Of a DNA stretch of 64,000 nt, positions 48,879-57,196 are shown one piece after another (position 1 is the stretch's first letter; the number at the start of each line of letters is the position of its first letter). The notes beneath the pieces are model-generated. The model made no database searches. It was not told the DNA's origin and saw only the letters and a program-made list of their open reading frames with translations. Made by a program: the position numbers and the translations under genes. The DNA comes from Metallococcus carri. Lineage in GTDB: Bacteria; Actinomycetota; Actinomycetes; Actinomycetales; Dermatophilaceae. Where the stretch lies: contig NZ_JAAOIV010000005.1 in NCBI RefSeq assembly GCF_011440275.1, positions 182,141-246,140 of the forward strand, in the 5' to 3' direction.

Positions 48879-49631
48879 ATGAGCGAACGGATCAAGGTGG
48901 CGGTGATCGGGGCGTCCGGGCGGATGGGCAGCCAGGCGGTGCAGGCCGTGGAGGCGGCCGACGACCTGGAGCTGGTCGGGCGGTTCGACGACGGTGACGA
49001 CCTGGGTGATCTCGGCGGGGCCGATGTCGCGATCGAACTCACCGTGCCGGATGCCTCGCCGGCCAATGTCGCGCACTGCGTCGAGCAGGGCGTGCACGCC
49101 GTTGTCGGCACCACCGGGTGGAGCGAGGACAAGCTTGCGACCCTGCGGGCCCAAGTCGAGGCCGCCGGCCCGGTCGGGGTGCTGATCGCCCCGAATTTCG
49201 CGATCGGGGCGCTGCTGATGATGAGCTTTGCCCGGCAGGCGGCGCCGTACTTCGAATCCGTCGAGGTCGTCGAGACCCATCACCCGGACAAGGTCGACGC
49301 ACCCTCCGGCACCGCGGCGCGCACGGCGCGGATCATCGCCGAGGCGCGCTCGGCTGCCGGGCTGGGCTCGGTGCCGGACGCGACGTCATCCGATCCGGAC
49401 GGCGCTCGCGGAGCGTCGGTGGAGGGCGTGCCGGTGCACGCTTTGCGGCTGCGCGGCCGGGTGGCGCACCAGGAGATCGATTTCGGCGGGCCGGGGGAGG
49501 CGCTCACGATCCGGCACGACTCCTTCGACCGGGCGAGCTTCATGCCGGGCGTGCTCACCGGCGTCCGCCAGGTCGCCGACCACCCCGGCGTCACGGTGGG
49601 CCTAGAGCACTACCTCGGCCTCCACCCGTAG
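48879..49631 (+). CDS. dapB: 4-hydroxy-tetrahydrodipicolinate reductase
   Basis: 250 residues. The NAD(P) loop is VIGASGRMGSQAVQAV (residues about 9-24). The active-site signature EVVETHHPDKVDAPSGTA is at about 131-148. VVGTTGWSED and IAPNFAIGALLMMSFA are also diagnostic. The enzyme reduces hydroxytetrahydrodipicolinate in the lysine/diaminopimelate pathway, supplying peptidoglycan. In many actinomycetes dapB follows rpsO-pnp and an M16 peptidase; here that peptidase is missing and five other genes intervene. A repeat block follows. Confidence 0.96.
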   Translation: MSERIKVAVIGASGRMGSQAVQAVEAADDLELVGRFDDGDDLGDLGGADVAIELTVPDASPANVAHCVEQGVHAVVGTTGWSEDKLATLRAQVEAAGPVGVLIAPNFAIGALLMMSFARQAAPYFESVEVVETHHPDKVDAPSGTAARTARIIAEARSAAGLGSVPDATSSDPDGARGASVEGVPVHALRLRGRVAHQEIDFGGPGEALTIRHDSFDRASFMPGVLTGVRQVADHPGVTVGLEHYLGLHP

Positions 49632-49672
49632 GAGAGCTTTCCGGCGGCTAGTGCGCTCAACGACCGACAGGC

Positions 49673-49703
49673 GTAGTAGAGGAATCTGGCGGTTATAGCG
49701 ACC
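49673..49703 (-). repeat. 31-bp dispersed element, copy 2 (inverted)
   Basis: Begins GTAGTAGAGGAATCTGGCGG on the plus strand. Its reverse complement matches 13838-13868 at 29 of 31 positions. Confidence 0.75.
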
Positions 49704-49718
49704 GCCTCTCGGGAGGAC

Positions 49719-49876
49719 TGTCGGGGCTTCGACTCGCTGCGCTCGCTCAACCACCGACAGGGGCCGCCGCGGAGGTTGTCGGGGCTTCGACTCGCTGCGC
49801 TCGCTCAACCACCGACAGGGGCCGCCGCGGAGGTTGTCGGGGCTTCGACTCGCTGCGCTCGCTCAACCACCGACAG
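49719..49876 (-). repeat. Repeat family C array, three units of 58 bp; no gene in 49632-49953
   Basis: Near-identical units begin TGTCGGGGCTTCGACTCGCT at 49719, 49777 and 49835, each running to CCACCGACAGG. They are separated by GGCCGCCGCGGAGG. Opposite in orientation to the array at 13713. The intergenic region between dapB and the DedA gene holds nothing else. Confidence 0.92.
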
Positions 49877-49953
49877 GGCGCAGCCGACACGTCATGCCGT
49901 GTTCAGCGCGGCGTCGCCTTGGCTTCCTACGGTCGCAGCATGAGGAGCCGGAT

Positions 49954-50598
49954 GTGTTCGACAGTGTGCTGAACAGCCTCGGCGACCTCATGGGTTCGCC
50001 GTGGATCTACGTGCTGCTGGCCGGGTTGTCCTTCCTCGACGCGGTCGTGCCGGTCTTCCCGAGCGAGGCGCCGCTCATCATGGCCGGGGTGTATGCCGGA
50101 TCGACGGGCGAGCCGAATGTCGCCCTCGCCGTCCTGTCGGCCGGGGTCGGCGCGCTGCTGGGCGACCACGCGACATACCTGTTGGGTCGAGCGGCAGCCG
50201 ATCGGCTGGATCGCATCCCCGCCACCACGCGCACCGGCCGGATCCTGGCTGGCGCCCGATCACTCGCCGACAAACGAGGGGGGACGGCGCTCATCGTGGC
50301 GCGGTTCATCCCGTGGGGCCGGATCGCGACCACGCTGACCTTCGGCGCCATCCGCTATCCGCGACGCAAGTTCACCGCGTTCGACGTGATCGGCGTCACC
50401 ATCTGGGCGATGCACGGCACGTTGCTCGGCTATATCGGCGGCGCGGCCTTCCAGAACCAGCCCACCAAGGGTCTGCTCCTCGGCATCGGGCTGGCGCTGC
50501 TCGCCTCGGTCCTGATCGAGGGCGGCCGCTGGCTGTGGCACCGCCGTCGGTCGAGCGAGCCGGTCACCGACGAGCGGCGTGAACGCGCCGAGGTATGA
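49954..50598 (+). CDS. DedA-family membrane protein (VTT domain)
   Basis: 214 residues from GTG 49954, chosen for the GAGGAG site eight bases upstream; longer frames begin inside the repeat array. The DedA/VTT signature includes FLDAVVPVFPSEAPLIMAGV (residues about 27-46), GALLGDHATYLLGRAA and the amphipathic RFIPWGRIATTLTFGA. Around four or five helices are visible. DedA proteins are undecaprenyl-phosphate or lipid flippases, or linked to membrane homeostasis. The exact substrate is not deducible. Confidence 0.88.
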   Translation: MFDSVLNSLGDLMGSPWIYVLLAGLSFLDAVVPVFPSEAPLIMAGVYAGSTGEPNVALAVLSAGVGALLGDHATYLLGRAAADRLDRIPATTRTGRILAGARSLADKRGGTALIVARFIPWGRIATTLTFGAIRYPRRKFTAFDVIGVTIWAMHGTLLGYIGGAAFQNQPTKGLLLGIGLALLASVLIEGGRWLWHRRRSSEPVTDERRERAEV

Positions 50599-50648
50599 CG
50601 AAGGCCGGGCCGGGCGATGTCGACGCGCTCAGGACACCGCTTGCTTGC

Positions 50649-51686
50649 TCAACCACCGAGGGGCGCGCTGGTGGCTCCCCGCCAGCCGAGCGCGGGCGCG
50701 ACATGGGTCGCGAAATTGTCGAGGATCGACATCGCGAACTGCGGCCCGAGCTGGGTCGGGATGGTGATCATCAGCGTGTCGGCGTCCATCACGGCCGCGT
50801 CGGCGCGCAACTCCTCGATCAGCCGATCCGGCGTCGCGGTGTAGGTCTTGCCGAAGGTCGACACGAAGCCATCGATGGTGCCGACCTGGTCACGGTCGCC
50901 CCGCAGCCCGAACATCCGCGCGTCCTGCTCGGTGACGACCGGGAAGATGCTGCGCGACACGCTCACGCGCGGCTCACCCTCGTGCCCGGAGTCCTTCCAG
51001 GCGGCGCGGAACCGCTGGATCTGCTCGGCCTGCAGGTCGGCGAAGCTCGCACCGGTTGTCTCGGTGAGCAGCGTGGAGGACATCAGGTTGACGCCCAGCC
51101 GCCCGGCCCATTCGGCGGTCTCGCGCGTGCCGGCGCCCCACCAGATGTGCGAGCGCAGCGTGTCCGAGCGCGGCTCGATCGGCAGCCGCGCGCCGGGGCC
51201 GAACTGCCGCGGGTCGGCGTCGGCGACGTCCTCTCCCTCCACCGCCCGCAGGAAGAGGTCGAACTTCTCCCGGGCCATGTCGGCACCGCGCGGGTCGCTC
51301 GACCCGGTGTAGCCGAAGGCCTCGTAACCGCGCAGGGCCGGCTCGGGTGAGCCACGGCTGACGCCGAGCGCCAGTCGGCCGCCGCTGATGATGTCGAGCG
51401 CGGCCGCCTCCTCGGCGAGCTGCAGCGGGTTCTCATACCGCATGTCGATGACGCCCGTGCCGACCTCGATGTGCGAGGTCGTCGCTGCAATCGCCGACAA
51501 CAGCGGGATCGGCGAGGCGCCTTGGGTCGCGAAGTGGTGGACCCGGAAGTAGGCGCCGTCGACCTTGCGCTCGTCGGCCAGCTGGGCCAACTCGATCGCC
51601 TGCAGCAGCGAGTCGGCCGCCGTCTGGGTGGTCGAGCCCGGCTGCGGTCCGTAGTGACCGAAGGAGAGAAAACCAAATCGTTGCAC
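50649..51686 (-). CDS. LLM-class flavin-dependent oxidoreductase (luciferase-like)
   Basis: 345 residues from GTG 51686; a TTG two codons upstream (51692) is possible, but GGAG spacing and family N-termini (RFGFLSFGHYG) favour the GTG. The TIM-barrel pattern of bacterial luciferase-like monooxygenases is clear: YFRVHHFATQGASPIPLLSA, IEVGTGVIDMRYENPLQLAE and SGGRLALGVSRGSPEPAL. F420 or FMN dependence cannot be told from the sequence. The stop codon TGA lies in GGTGGTTGAGC, a fragment of repeat family C, so the last residues (Leu-Gly-Gly) may be repeat-derived. Confidence 0.88.
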   Translation of the reverse strand: MQRFGFLSFGHYGPQPGSTTQTAADSLLQAIELAQLADERKVDGAYFRVHHFATQGASPIPLLSAIAATTSHIEVGTGVIDMRYENPLQLAEEAAALDIISGGRLALGVSRGSPEPALRGYEAFGYTGSSDPRGADMAREKFDLFLRAVEGEDVADADPRQFGPGARLPIEPRSDTLRSHIWWGAGTRETAEWAGRLGVNLMSSTLLTETTGASFADLQAEQIQRFRAAWKDSGHEGEPRVSVSRSIFPVVTEQDARMFGLRGDRDQVGTIDGFVSTFGKTYTATPDRLIEELRADAAVMDADTLMITIPTQLGPQFAMSILDNFATHVAPALGWRGATSAPLGG

Positions 51687-51729
51687 GTTCAATCAACTCC
51701 GCGGCGGGTCGGATGATTCCCTCCGCAGC

Positions 51730-52362
51730 CTAGGCCTCGTCACCCACGATCAGCACGTGCAGATGCCGCGGCCCGTGCACTCCCTCGACCCGATTGAGCT
51801 CGATATCGCTGGTCGCGCTCGGGCCGCTGATCCAGGTCAGTGGCCGGCCGGTCTCGACGGCAGGCCGCAGCTGGCGCACCGCGGCTGGCACATCGCCGAC
51901 CACCTGGTCGGCACGGATCACGCACAGGTGCACATCGGGCACCAGCGACAGTGCGCGGCGTCCTTGGCCGGCCGTGTGGTCGAGAACGATCGTGCCGGTT
52001 TCGGCGATGCCCACGGCCGCCTGGGTCACCACCGCGTCGATCGCGTCCAGGTCGTATGCCGTGAGCCTCTCGTCCGCGAGCACCCTCAGCGCAGCGTCGG
52101 TCAGCCAGCCGGACGGCAACCCGTCGGGCACGACGACGGACGTGACGCCATACTGGCCGAGGGCGGAGGAAATCCGTTGCGGCACAGCGGATTCAGCAAG
52201 TCGCTCGACCACGGCGCGGTAGTCGGCGACATTCTCGGCAAAGAGGTCGACGGTCTCGGGCGCGGGCTGAGGCGAGGGTTCGGGAGCCGGCGGGACCTCC
52301 ACCGGGCGGGCAGCGCCGGCGGCTCGGATCCGGGCGAGCACCTCTTCGCGAGCGGTGGTCAT
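51730..52362 (-). CDS. lutC: Lactate utilization protein C (LUD domain)
   Basis: 210 residues from ATG 52362, overlapping the lutB stop by ATGA. The LUD-domain pattern is present: ITSALGQYG-like start RISSALGQYGVTSVVVPDG, AAVGIAETGTIVLDHTAGQG (residues about 132-152), LSLVPDVHLCVIRADQVV and the terminal GPSATSDIELNRVEGVHGPR. LutABC together oxidise L-lactate to pyruvate; LutC is the LUD subunit. The N-terminal 50 residues are Pro/Glu-rich. It is the last gene of lctP-lutA-lutB-lutC. Confidence 0.92.
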   Translation of the reverse strand: MTTAREEVLARIRAAGAARPVEVPPAPEPSPQPAPETVDLFAENVADYRAVVERLAESAVPQRISSALGQYGVTSVVVPDGLPSGWLTDAALRVLADERLTAYDLDAIDAVVTQAAVGIAETGTIVLDHTAGQGRRALSLVPDVHLCVIRADQVVGDVPAAVRQLRPAVETGRPLTWISGPSATSDIELNRVEGVHGPRHLHVLIVGDEA

Positions 52363-53837
52363 CGCGACTCCCCATGCGTGCGCTGCCACCACTGCCGGAA
52401 GGTCTCGCGGGGCGGCACGGGTGCATTGCGCGCGTCGGTCCAGACCGACCCCGGCCACGGCAGATGCTGCAGAGTTCGCTTGCCGCGCAACAGCTTTGAC
52501 GAGGCGGTGATGCCCTTCTGCATCGACGCCCAACGACCGGGCTCGGCGAACATCCACGCCGCCGACTTCATCGCCAGGCCCTCGGCGCTCGGCCGTCCGC
52601 GATGGGCGTCGACGACCTGGGTGCGCAGGTTGACCAGCAGCCGCGGGATGTCGATGCGCACCGGACACACCTCGAAGCACGCACCGCACAGGCTCGACGC
52701 ATAGGGCAGTGACGCGTCGATCGGATTGTCGATGCCACGCAGTTGGGGGGTCAGCACCGCACCGATCGGCCCGGGATAAACCGAGCCGTAGGCGTGCCCG
52801 CCGGCGCGCTCATAAACCGGACACACGTTGAGGCACGCGGAGCACCGAATGCACCGAAGTGCTTGTCGCCCAACGGGATCGGCAAGCACATGGGTGCGGC
52901 CGTTGTCGACCAGCACGACATGCGTCTCCTGCGGACCGTCCCCGTCGGCCGGCCCGGTCCATATCGAGGTGTAGGGGTTCATCCGTTCGCCGGTGGAGGA
53001 GCGGGGCAGCAACTGCAGGAAGGTGCCGAGGTCCTCCCAGGTCGGCAACACCTTCTCGATGCCGACCACGCTGATCAGCGTCTCGGGCAGGGTCAGGCAC
53101 ATCCGGCCATTGCCCTCCGACTCCAGCACCACGAGCGTGCCGGTGTCGGCGATCGCGAAGTTGGCCCCGGAGATGCCGACCTTGGCGCGCAGGAATTTCT
53201 CCCGCAGGTGCAGTCGGGCCGCCTCGGCGAGTTGCGCCGGCTCGTCGGTCATCGTCTCCGGTGCCGGGCGCCCCGCGGCCGCCATCCGGGTGCGGAAGAT
53301 GTCGCGGATCTCGGCCCGGCCGCGGTGGATCGCGGGCACCAGGATGTGCGAGGGCCGGTCGTTGCCGAGTTGCACGATGAGCTCGGCAAGGTCGGTCTCC
53401 CAGGCAGCGATGCCGGCCTCCTCGAGCGCCTCGTTGAGCTCGATCTCCTGGGTGGCCATCGACTTGACCTTGACGACCTCGTCGACGCCCTTGCCCCGCA
53501 CGAGCTCGACCACGATCCGGTTCGCCTCGGCAGCGTCGCGCGCCCAGTGCACGGTCGTGCCGGCCGCGGTGAGCTTGTCCTCGAGCTGGATCAGGTAGTC
53601 GTCCAGGTGTGCGAGCACCTCGTCCTTCACGGCGGCTCCGTTGAGCCGCAACGCTTCCCAGTCGCCCACCTCGCCGACGACGGCTGCTCGCTTGCCGCGG
53701 ATCGTCTGCGTGGCGAAGGCCAGATTCCGCCGCTGCTGGGTGTTGCCGAGGGCTTCCCGCGCGAGCGCGGGGAATTTCGGCATACCGATGAAGGTCGGCG
53801 TCGTCGCCGCGACCGGTCCCGTATGCCGAGCGCTCAT
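52359..53837 (-). CDS. lutB: Lactate utilization iron-sulfur protein LutB
   Basis: 492 residues from ATG 53837. The N-terminal LUD-type domain contains VKVKSMATQEIELNEALEEA (about residue 128) and GANFAIADTGTLVVLESEGN. Two 4Fe-4S motifs follow: CIRCSACLNVCPVY and CGACFEVCPVRIDIP. The C-terminal part has PLASSLCG-like sequence and ends GESR. LutB is the electron-transferring subunit of the Lut lactate oxidase complex. It overlaps lutA and lutC by four bases on either side. Confidence 0.95.
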   Translation of the reverse strand: MSARHTGPVAATTPTFIGMPKFPALAREALGNTQQRRNLAFATQTIRGKRAAVVGEVGDWEALRLNGAAVKDEVLAHLDDYLIQLEDKLTAAGTTVHWARDAAEANRIVVELVRGKGVDEVVKVKSMATQEIELNEALEEAGIAAWETDLAELIVQLGNDRPSHILVPAIHRGRAEIRDIFRTRMAAAGRPAPETMTDEPAQLAEAARLHLREKFLRAKVGISGANFAIADTGTLVVLESEGNGRMCLTLPETLISVVGIEKVLPTWEDLGTFLQLLPRSSTGERMNPYTSIWTGPADGDGPQETHVVLVDNGRTHVLADPVGRQALRCIRCSACLNVCPVYERAGGHAYGSVYPGPIGAVLTPQLRGIDNPIDASLPYASSLCGACFEVCPVRIDIPRLLVNLRTQVVDAHRGRPSAEGLAMKSAAWMFAEPGRWASMQKGITASSKLLRGKRTLQHLPWPGSVWTDARNAPVPPRETFRQWWQRTHGESR

Positions 53838-54577
53838 GCCGACGCCTCCGCCGTCGAGGCCAGCACTTCGGCCAGGTGCATAGTGCGCACTCCAGCTCGC
53901 TGCCGACCGAGCAACCCGCCGATGTGGGCCAGGCAGGAGTTGTCTCCGGCGACGACGATTTCGGCGCCGGTGTCCCGGATGTGGCGGACCTTGTCCGACC
54001 CCATCGCCACCGAGACATCGGCGTTCTTCATCGCGAAAGTCCCTCCGAAACCACAGCATTCGGTCGCGGCCGGCAACTCCACCAGGTCGATGCCGCGCAC
54101 CTCGCGCAACAACCGCAGCGGCCGATCGCCGACGTGCAGCATCCGCAGCGAGTGGCAGGTCGGGTGATAGGTGACGCGGTGCGGGAAGGAAGCGCCGACG
54201 TCGGTGACACCGAGCACGTCGACGAGATATTCCGACAGTTCGTAGACCTTCGGTGCCACCTCGGCCACCGCGCGAGACAGCCCGGCGTCGCCCGAACGGC
54301 GAGCCAGATCGGCATACTGCTCGCGCACCGAGCCGGTGCACGACCCCGACGGGGCGACCACGGCGTCATACCCGCCGAAGACCTCGACGAAGGACCGCAC
54401 GCGGGGGATCGCCTCGTCGGCATACCCGGTGTTGGTGAACATCTGGCCGCAACAGGTCTGTGCCGCAGGGAAATCCACCTCGACGCCGAGCCGCTCGAGC
54501 AGGGTGACCGTCGCGATCGGCGTGCCCGGCCACATCGCGTCGTTGAAGCAGGTGGCGAAGAGCGCGACCCGCGTCAC
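53834..54577 (-). CDS. lutA: Lactate utilization protein A (CCG-domain subunit)
   Basis: 247 residues from GTG 54577, overlapping the lctP stop by GTGA. Two cysteine-rich CCG domains are seen: FPAAQTCCGQMFTNTGY (residues about 38-54) and LPAATECCGFGGTFAMKN (about 175-192). ATCFNDAMWPGTPIATVTLL and HPTCHSLRMLHVGDRPL are typical. The CCG motifs bind an iron-sulfur or heterodisulfide-type centre that handles electrons from lactate oxidation. Start is inferred from the overlap; GTG 54592, a few codons upstream, is less likely. Confidence 0.94.
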   Translation of the reverse strand: MTRVALFATCFNDAMWPGTPIATVTLLERLGVEVDFPAAQTCCGQMFTNTGYADEAIPRVRSFVEVFGGYDAVVAPSGSCTGSVREQYADLARRSGDAGLSRAVAEVAPKVYELSEYLVDVLGVTDVGASFPHRVTYHPTCHSLRMLHVGDRPLRLLREVRGIDLVELPAATECCGFGGTFAMKNADVSVAMGSDKVRHIRDTGAEIVVAGDNSCLAHIGGLLGRQRAGVRTMHLAEVLASTAEASA

Positions 54578-56253
54578 GGGAGCATCCACGCGAGCACCGT
54601 CGCCTGCAGACCGACGAGCACGCACATCACGGCGAGCAGCCCGAGCGACCACAGCAGCACCTTGCGGAAGATCGCCGACTCCTGGCCGAGCAGACCCACC
54701 GAGGTGGCCGCGATGGTGAGGTTCTGCGGGCTGATCATCTTGCCGACGACACCGCCGGAGGAGTTGGCCGCGACCAGCAGCGTCGGGTCGAGGCCGGCGT
54801 TCTTGGCGGCCGTCTGCTGCAGCGTGGCGAAGAGCGCGTTGGCGGAGGTGTCGGACCCGGTGACCGCGGTGCCGAGCCAGCCGAGCACGGGGGAGAGGAA
54901 GGCGAAGGCCGTGCCCGCCCCGGCGATCCAGGTGCCGACGGTGATGGTCTGGCCGGACAGGTTCATGACATAGGCAAGGGCCAGCACCGAGGCGACGGTG
55001 AGGAAGGCGAACCGCAGCCGCACCGCGCTCGACCCGAACTCCTTGGCCCAGCGGGCCAGGGACACCCGGTAGACGAGCGCGACGATGATCGAGCAGATCA
55101 GCAGCAGCGACCCCGGCGACGACAGCCACTGGAAGTTGTAGATCGGCGTCTTGCTCGGCGCGCCGGTGGCGGTGACGACCTCGCCATACAGGCCCGGCCA
55201 TTTGATCGGCCGGTCGGTGCCGACGAGGAACTCCTTGATCGGGTCGATCAGCTTGGCGGCGGCGAAGACCACGATGACGAGCAGGTAGGGAAATAGTGCC
55301 ATGGCGATCCGGCCCGGCGTCAGTGAGGCCGCGTGCTCGTCGAGGGCGCGGTCGTCGGCCGGGGCCAGGTCATCGTCGCCGAGTTCGCGGCGCCGTGCCT
55401 CGGCGAGGCTGGCCTTGGCCTCGTCACGGCCCTTCGGCTGCCACACGCGCAGCATCAGCACGCAGGCCGCCAGCGCGACAAGCGAGGCGATGACGTCGGT
55501 GAGTTCGACCGAGATCCAAGTAGCGCTCACCCACTGGGCGATGCCGAAGGCGAAGCCGGCGACCAGCGCGATCGGCCAGGTCTGCTTCATGCCGCGCACG
55601 CCGTCCACCAGGGCGGTGAGCAGCAGCGGCACAAAGAACGCGAGCACGGGAGTCTGGTGGCCGACATACGCGCCGATCTCGTTGTAGTCGATCTTGGTGA
55701 GGCTGCCCGCAGTGATGATCGGCGTGCCGACCGCGCCGAAGGCGACCGGCGCGGTGTTGGCGAGCAGAGCCACGGCGGCGGCGCGCAACGGGGAGAAGCC
55801 GACCGCCATCAGCATGACGCCGGTGATGGCGACCGGCGCGCCGAAGCCGGCCAGCGCCTCGAGCATCGCGCCGAAGCAGAAGGCGATGATGATCGCCTGG
55901 ATGCGCGGGTCGTCCGAGACCAGATGGAAGGTCGCGCGCAGGTCGTCGAACCGGCCGCTCACCACCGTGATCTGGTAGAGCACGATCGCGCAGAAGACGA
56001 TCCACATGATCGGGAAGAGGCCGAAGACCGCGCCCTCGGTCGCCGAGAGCGCCGCCAGCTTGACCGGCATCTTGAAGGCCAGCACCGCGACGACGATGGC
56101 CACCGCGACGGCGGCCAGGCCGGCCCAGTGAGCCTTCCAGCGCAGCGCGCCGAGCGTGATGAAGATCGTCAGCAGCGGCAAGAGTGCGACGAGTGCCGAT
56201 AGCAACAGGCCGTTCCCGATCGGCGTGAGGGGCGGGGTGTAGGTGCTGATCAT
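54574..56253 (-). CDS. lctP: L-lactate permease
   Basis: 559 residues from ATG 56253, with GGAGCC six bases upstream; an upstream start at 56310 would include the operator region. About 13 membrane helices are present. Family marks include FGAMLEALAGFGAPVAITGV (residues about 140-160), TAPVAFGAVGTPIITAGSL and the C-terminal LLVAANSSGGVVGKMISPQN. The permease imports lactate (and glycolate) with protons. It is the first gene of the lut operon and is divergent from a GntR regulator, giving an import-oxidise-regulate unit. Confidence 0.95.
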   Translation of the reverse strand: MISTYTPPLTPIGNGLLLSALVALLPLLTIFITLGALRWKAHWAGLAAVAVAIVVAVLAFKMPVKLAALSATEGAVFGLFPIMWIVFCAIVLYQITVVSGRFDDLRATFHLVSDDPRIQAIIIAFCFGAMLEALAGFGAPVAITGVMLMAVGFSPLRAAAVALLANTAPVAFGAVGTPIITAGSLTKIDYNEIGAYVGHQTPVLAFFVPLLLTALVDGVRGMKQTWPIALVAGFAFGIAQWVSATWISVELTDVIASLVALAACVLMLRVWQPKGRDEAKASLAEARRRELGDDDLAPADDRALDEHAASLTPGRIAMALFPYLLVIVVFAAAKLIDPIKEFLVGTDRPIKWPGLYGEVVTATGAPSKTPIYNFQWLSSPGSLLLICSIIVALVYRVSLARWAKEFGSSAVRLRFAFLTVASVLALAYVMNLSGQTITVGTWIAGAGTAFAFLSPVLGWLGTAVTGSDTSANALFATLQQTAAKNAGLDPTLLVAANSSGGVVGKMISPQNLTIAATSVGLLGQESAIFRKVLLWSLGLLAVMCVLVGLQATVLAWMLP

Positions 56254-56294
56254 GCTGGCTCCGATGCTTCGGCGACCGAATGGTCTGACTAAAA

Positions 56295-56307
56295 GTGTGA
56301 CGCACAC
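56295..56307. promoter_or_regulatory. Candidate operator in the lctP-GntR intergenic region
   Basis: GTGTGACGCACAC is a 13-bp palindrome between the divergent starts. A wider ATGGT...ACCAT pair flanks it (56280-56310). It is the likely binding site of the regulator at 56352. Confidence 0.5.
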
Positions 56308-56339
56308 CATACACGCGGCGTGGGCCCGGACGGGGGACG

Positions 56340-56345
56340 TAGAGT
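56340..56345 (+). promoter_or_regulatory. -10-like TAGAGT for leaderless GntR gene
   Basis: TAGAGT is followed by six bases and the GTG at 56352. It lies about 30 bp from the candidate operator, so autoregulation is plausible. Confidence 0.5.
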
Positions 56346-56351
56346 TCGCCC

Positions 56352-57089
56352 GTGACGTCGTCGGGGTCCAGGCCGCAGCGGGCTTGGGAGCAGGTGGTCG
56401 CCTGGGTGGAGGACCGCGTCCTGGACGGGCGGCTGGTCCGTGGTGCGACCCTGCCCGCCGAACGCGACCTCGCTCAGCAACTCGGCGTGAGCCGCGCCGC
56501 CGTTCGCGAGGGAGTGCGCACGCTGCAGGCCTCCGGGGTGCTGCGGTCCGCGGTCGGCGCGGGCACGGCGGGCGGCACCACGATCTCCGGAGTTCCCGAC
56601 GAGGCGCTCACCCGGCTGCTGTCGCTGCACGTCGCGCTCGCGAATTTCCCGCCGTATGACGTGACGCAGGCGCGCGTCGCGCTCGAGCGCGCCTCGGTCG
56701 GCCTCGCCGCCGTGCACGCTTCACCCGAGCAGCGCACTGCGATGCGGGCCGCCCTTGCTGCGATGGACGACGACGAGTTGTCGATGGCGGATTTCAACCT
56801 GCACGACACGGTCTTCCACGTCGAGATCGCCCGCGCCGCCGGCAATCGGCTGGTCACCGACCTCACCGTGGCGATCCGCGAGTCGATGCGCCGGCCGATC
56901 CTCGCCGGGCTGGAGGCGCTGGACGACTGGCTGCCCGCCCGCGACGCCCTGCGGCACGAGCACCACGCGATCATGACCGCCATCGAGGAGCACCGGGGCG
57001 AGGACGCGGCCGACCTGATGCAGGCCCACATCTGGTCGGCCTTCGAACGGATGCCGAGCCTGCACCCCAACCCCGCGAAACGTCACTAA
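56352..57089 (+). CDS. GntR/FadR-family regulator of lactate utilization (LldR-like)
   Basis: 245 residues from GTG 56352. The N-terminal winged helix contains GATLPAERDLAQQLGVSRAA and VREGVRTLQASGVL (residues about 35-70). The C-terminal FadR-type ligand domain (FCD) has DFNLHDTVFHVEIARAAGNR with metal-binding Asp/His residues and RDALRHEHHAIMTAI. Its position beside lctP-lutABC and the ligand domain suggest a lactate-responsive repressor. The C-terminus Ala-Lys-Arg-His-stop is encoded by the first unit of the 21-bp repeat array B, the same ending as the unrelated gene at 19214. Confidence 0.9.
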   Translation: MTSSGSRPQRAWEQVVAWVEDRVLDGRLVRGATLPAERDLAQQLGVSRAAVREGVRTLQASGVLRSAVGAGTAGGTTISGVPDEALTRLLSLHVALANFPPYDVTQARVALERASVGLAAVHASPEQRTAMRAALAAMDDDELSMADFNLHDTVFHVEIARAAGNRLVTDLTVAIRESMRRPILAGLEALDDWLPARDALRHEHHAIMTAIEEHRGEDAADLMQAHIWSAFERMPSLHPNPAKRH

Positions 57090-57196
57090 ATCCCCGCGAG
57101 ACGTCACTAAATCCCCGCGAAGCGTCACTAAATCCCCGCGAAACGTCACTAGATCTTCGCGAAGCGTCAGTAAATCTCCGCGAGACGTCACTCAGC
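57071..57196 (+). repeat. 21-bp tandem repeat array B, copy 2 (six units)
   Basis: Six units of 21 bp with core CGCGAAACGTCACTAAAT start at 57071, 57092, 57113, 57134, 57155 and 57176. The first contains the GntR-gene stop (57087-57089) and the last touches the azlD stop (57192-57194). The array fills the whole convergent gap. Confidence 0.93.

Noticed and set aside
57071..57196. Array B as a CRISPR array
   Set aside because: The 21-bp units are directly tandem, with no unique spacers and no cas genes in the window.
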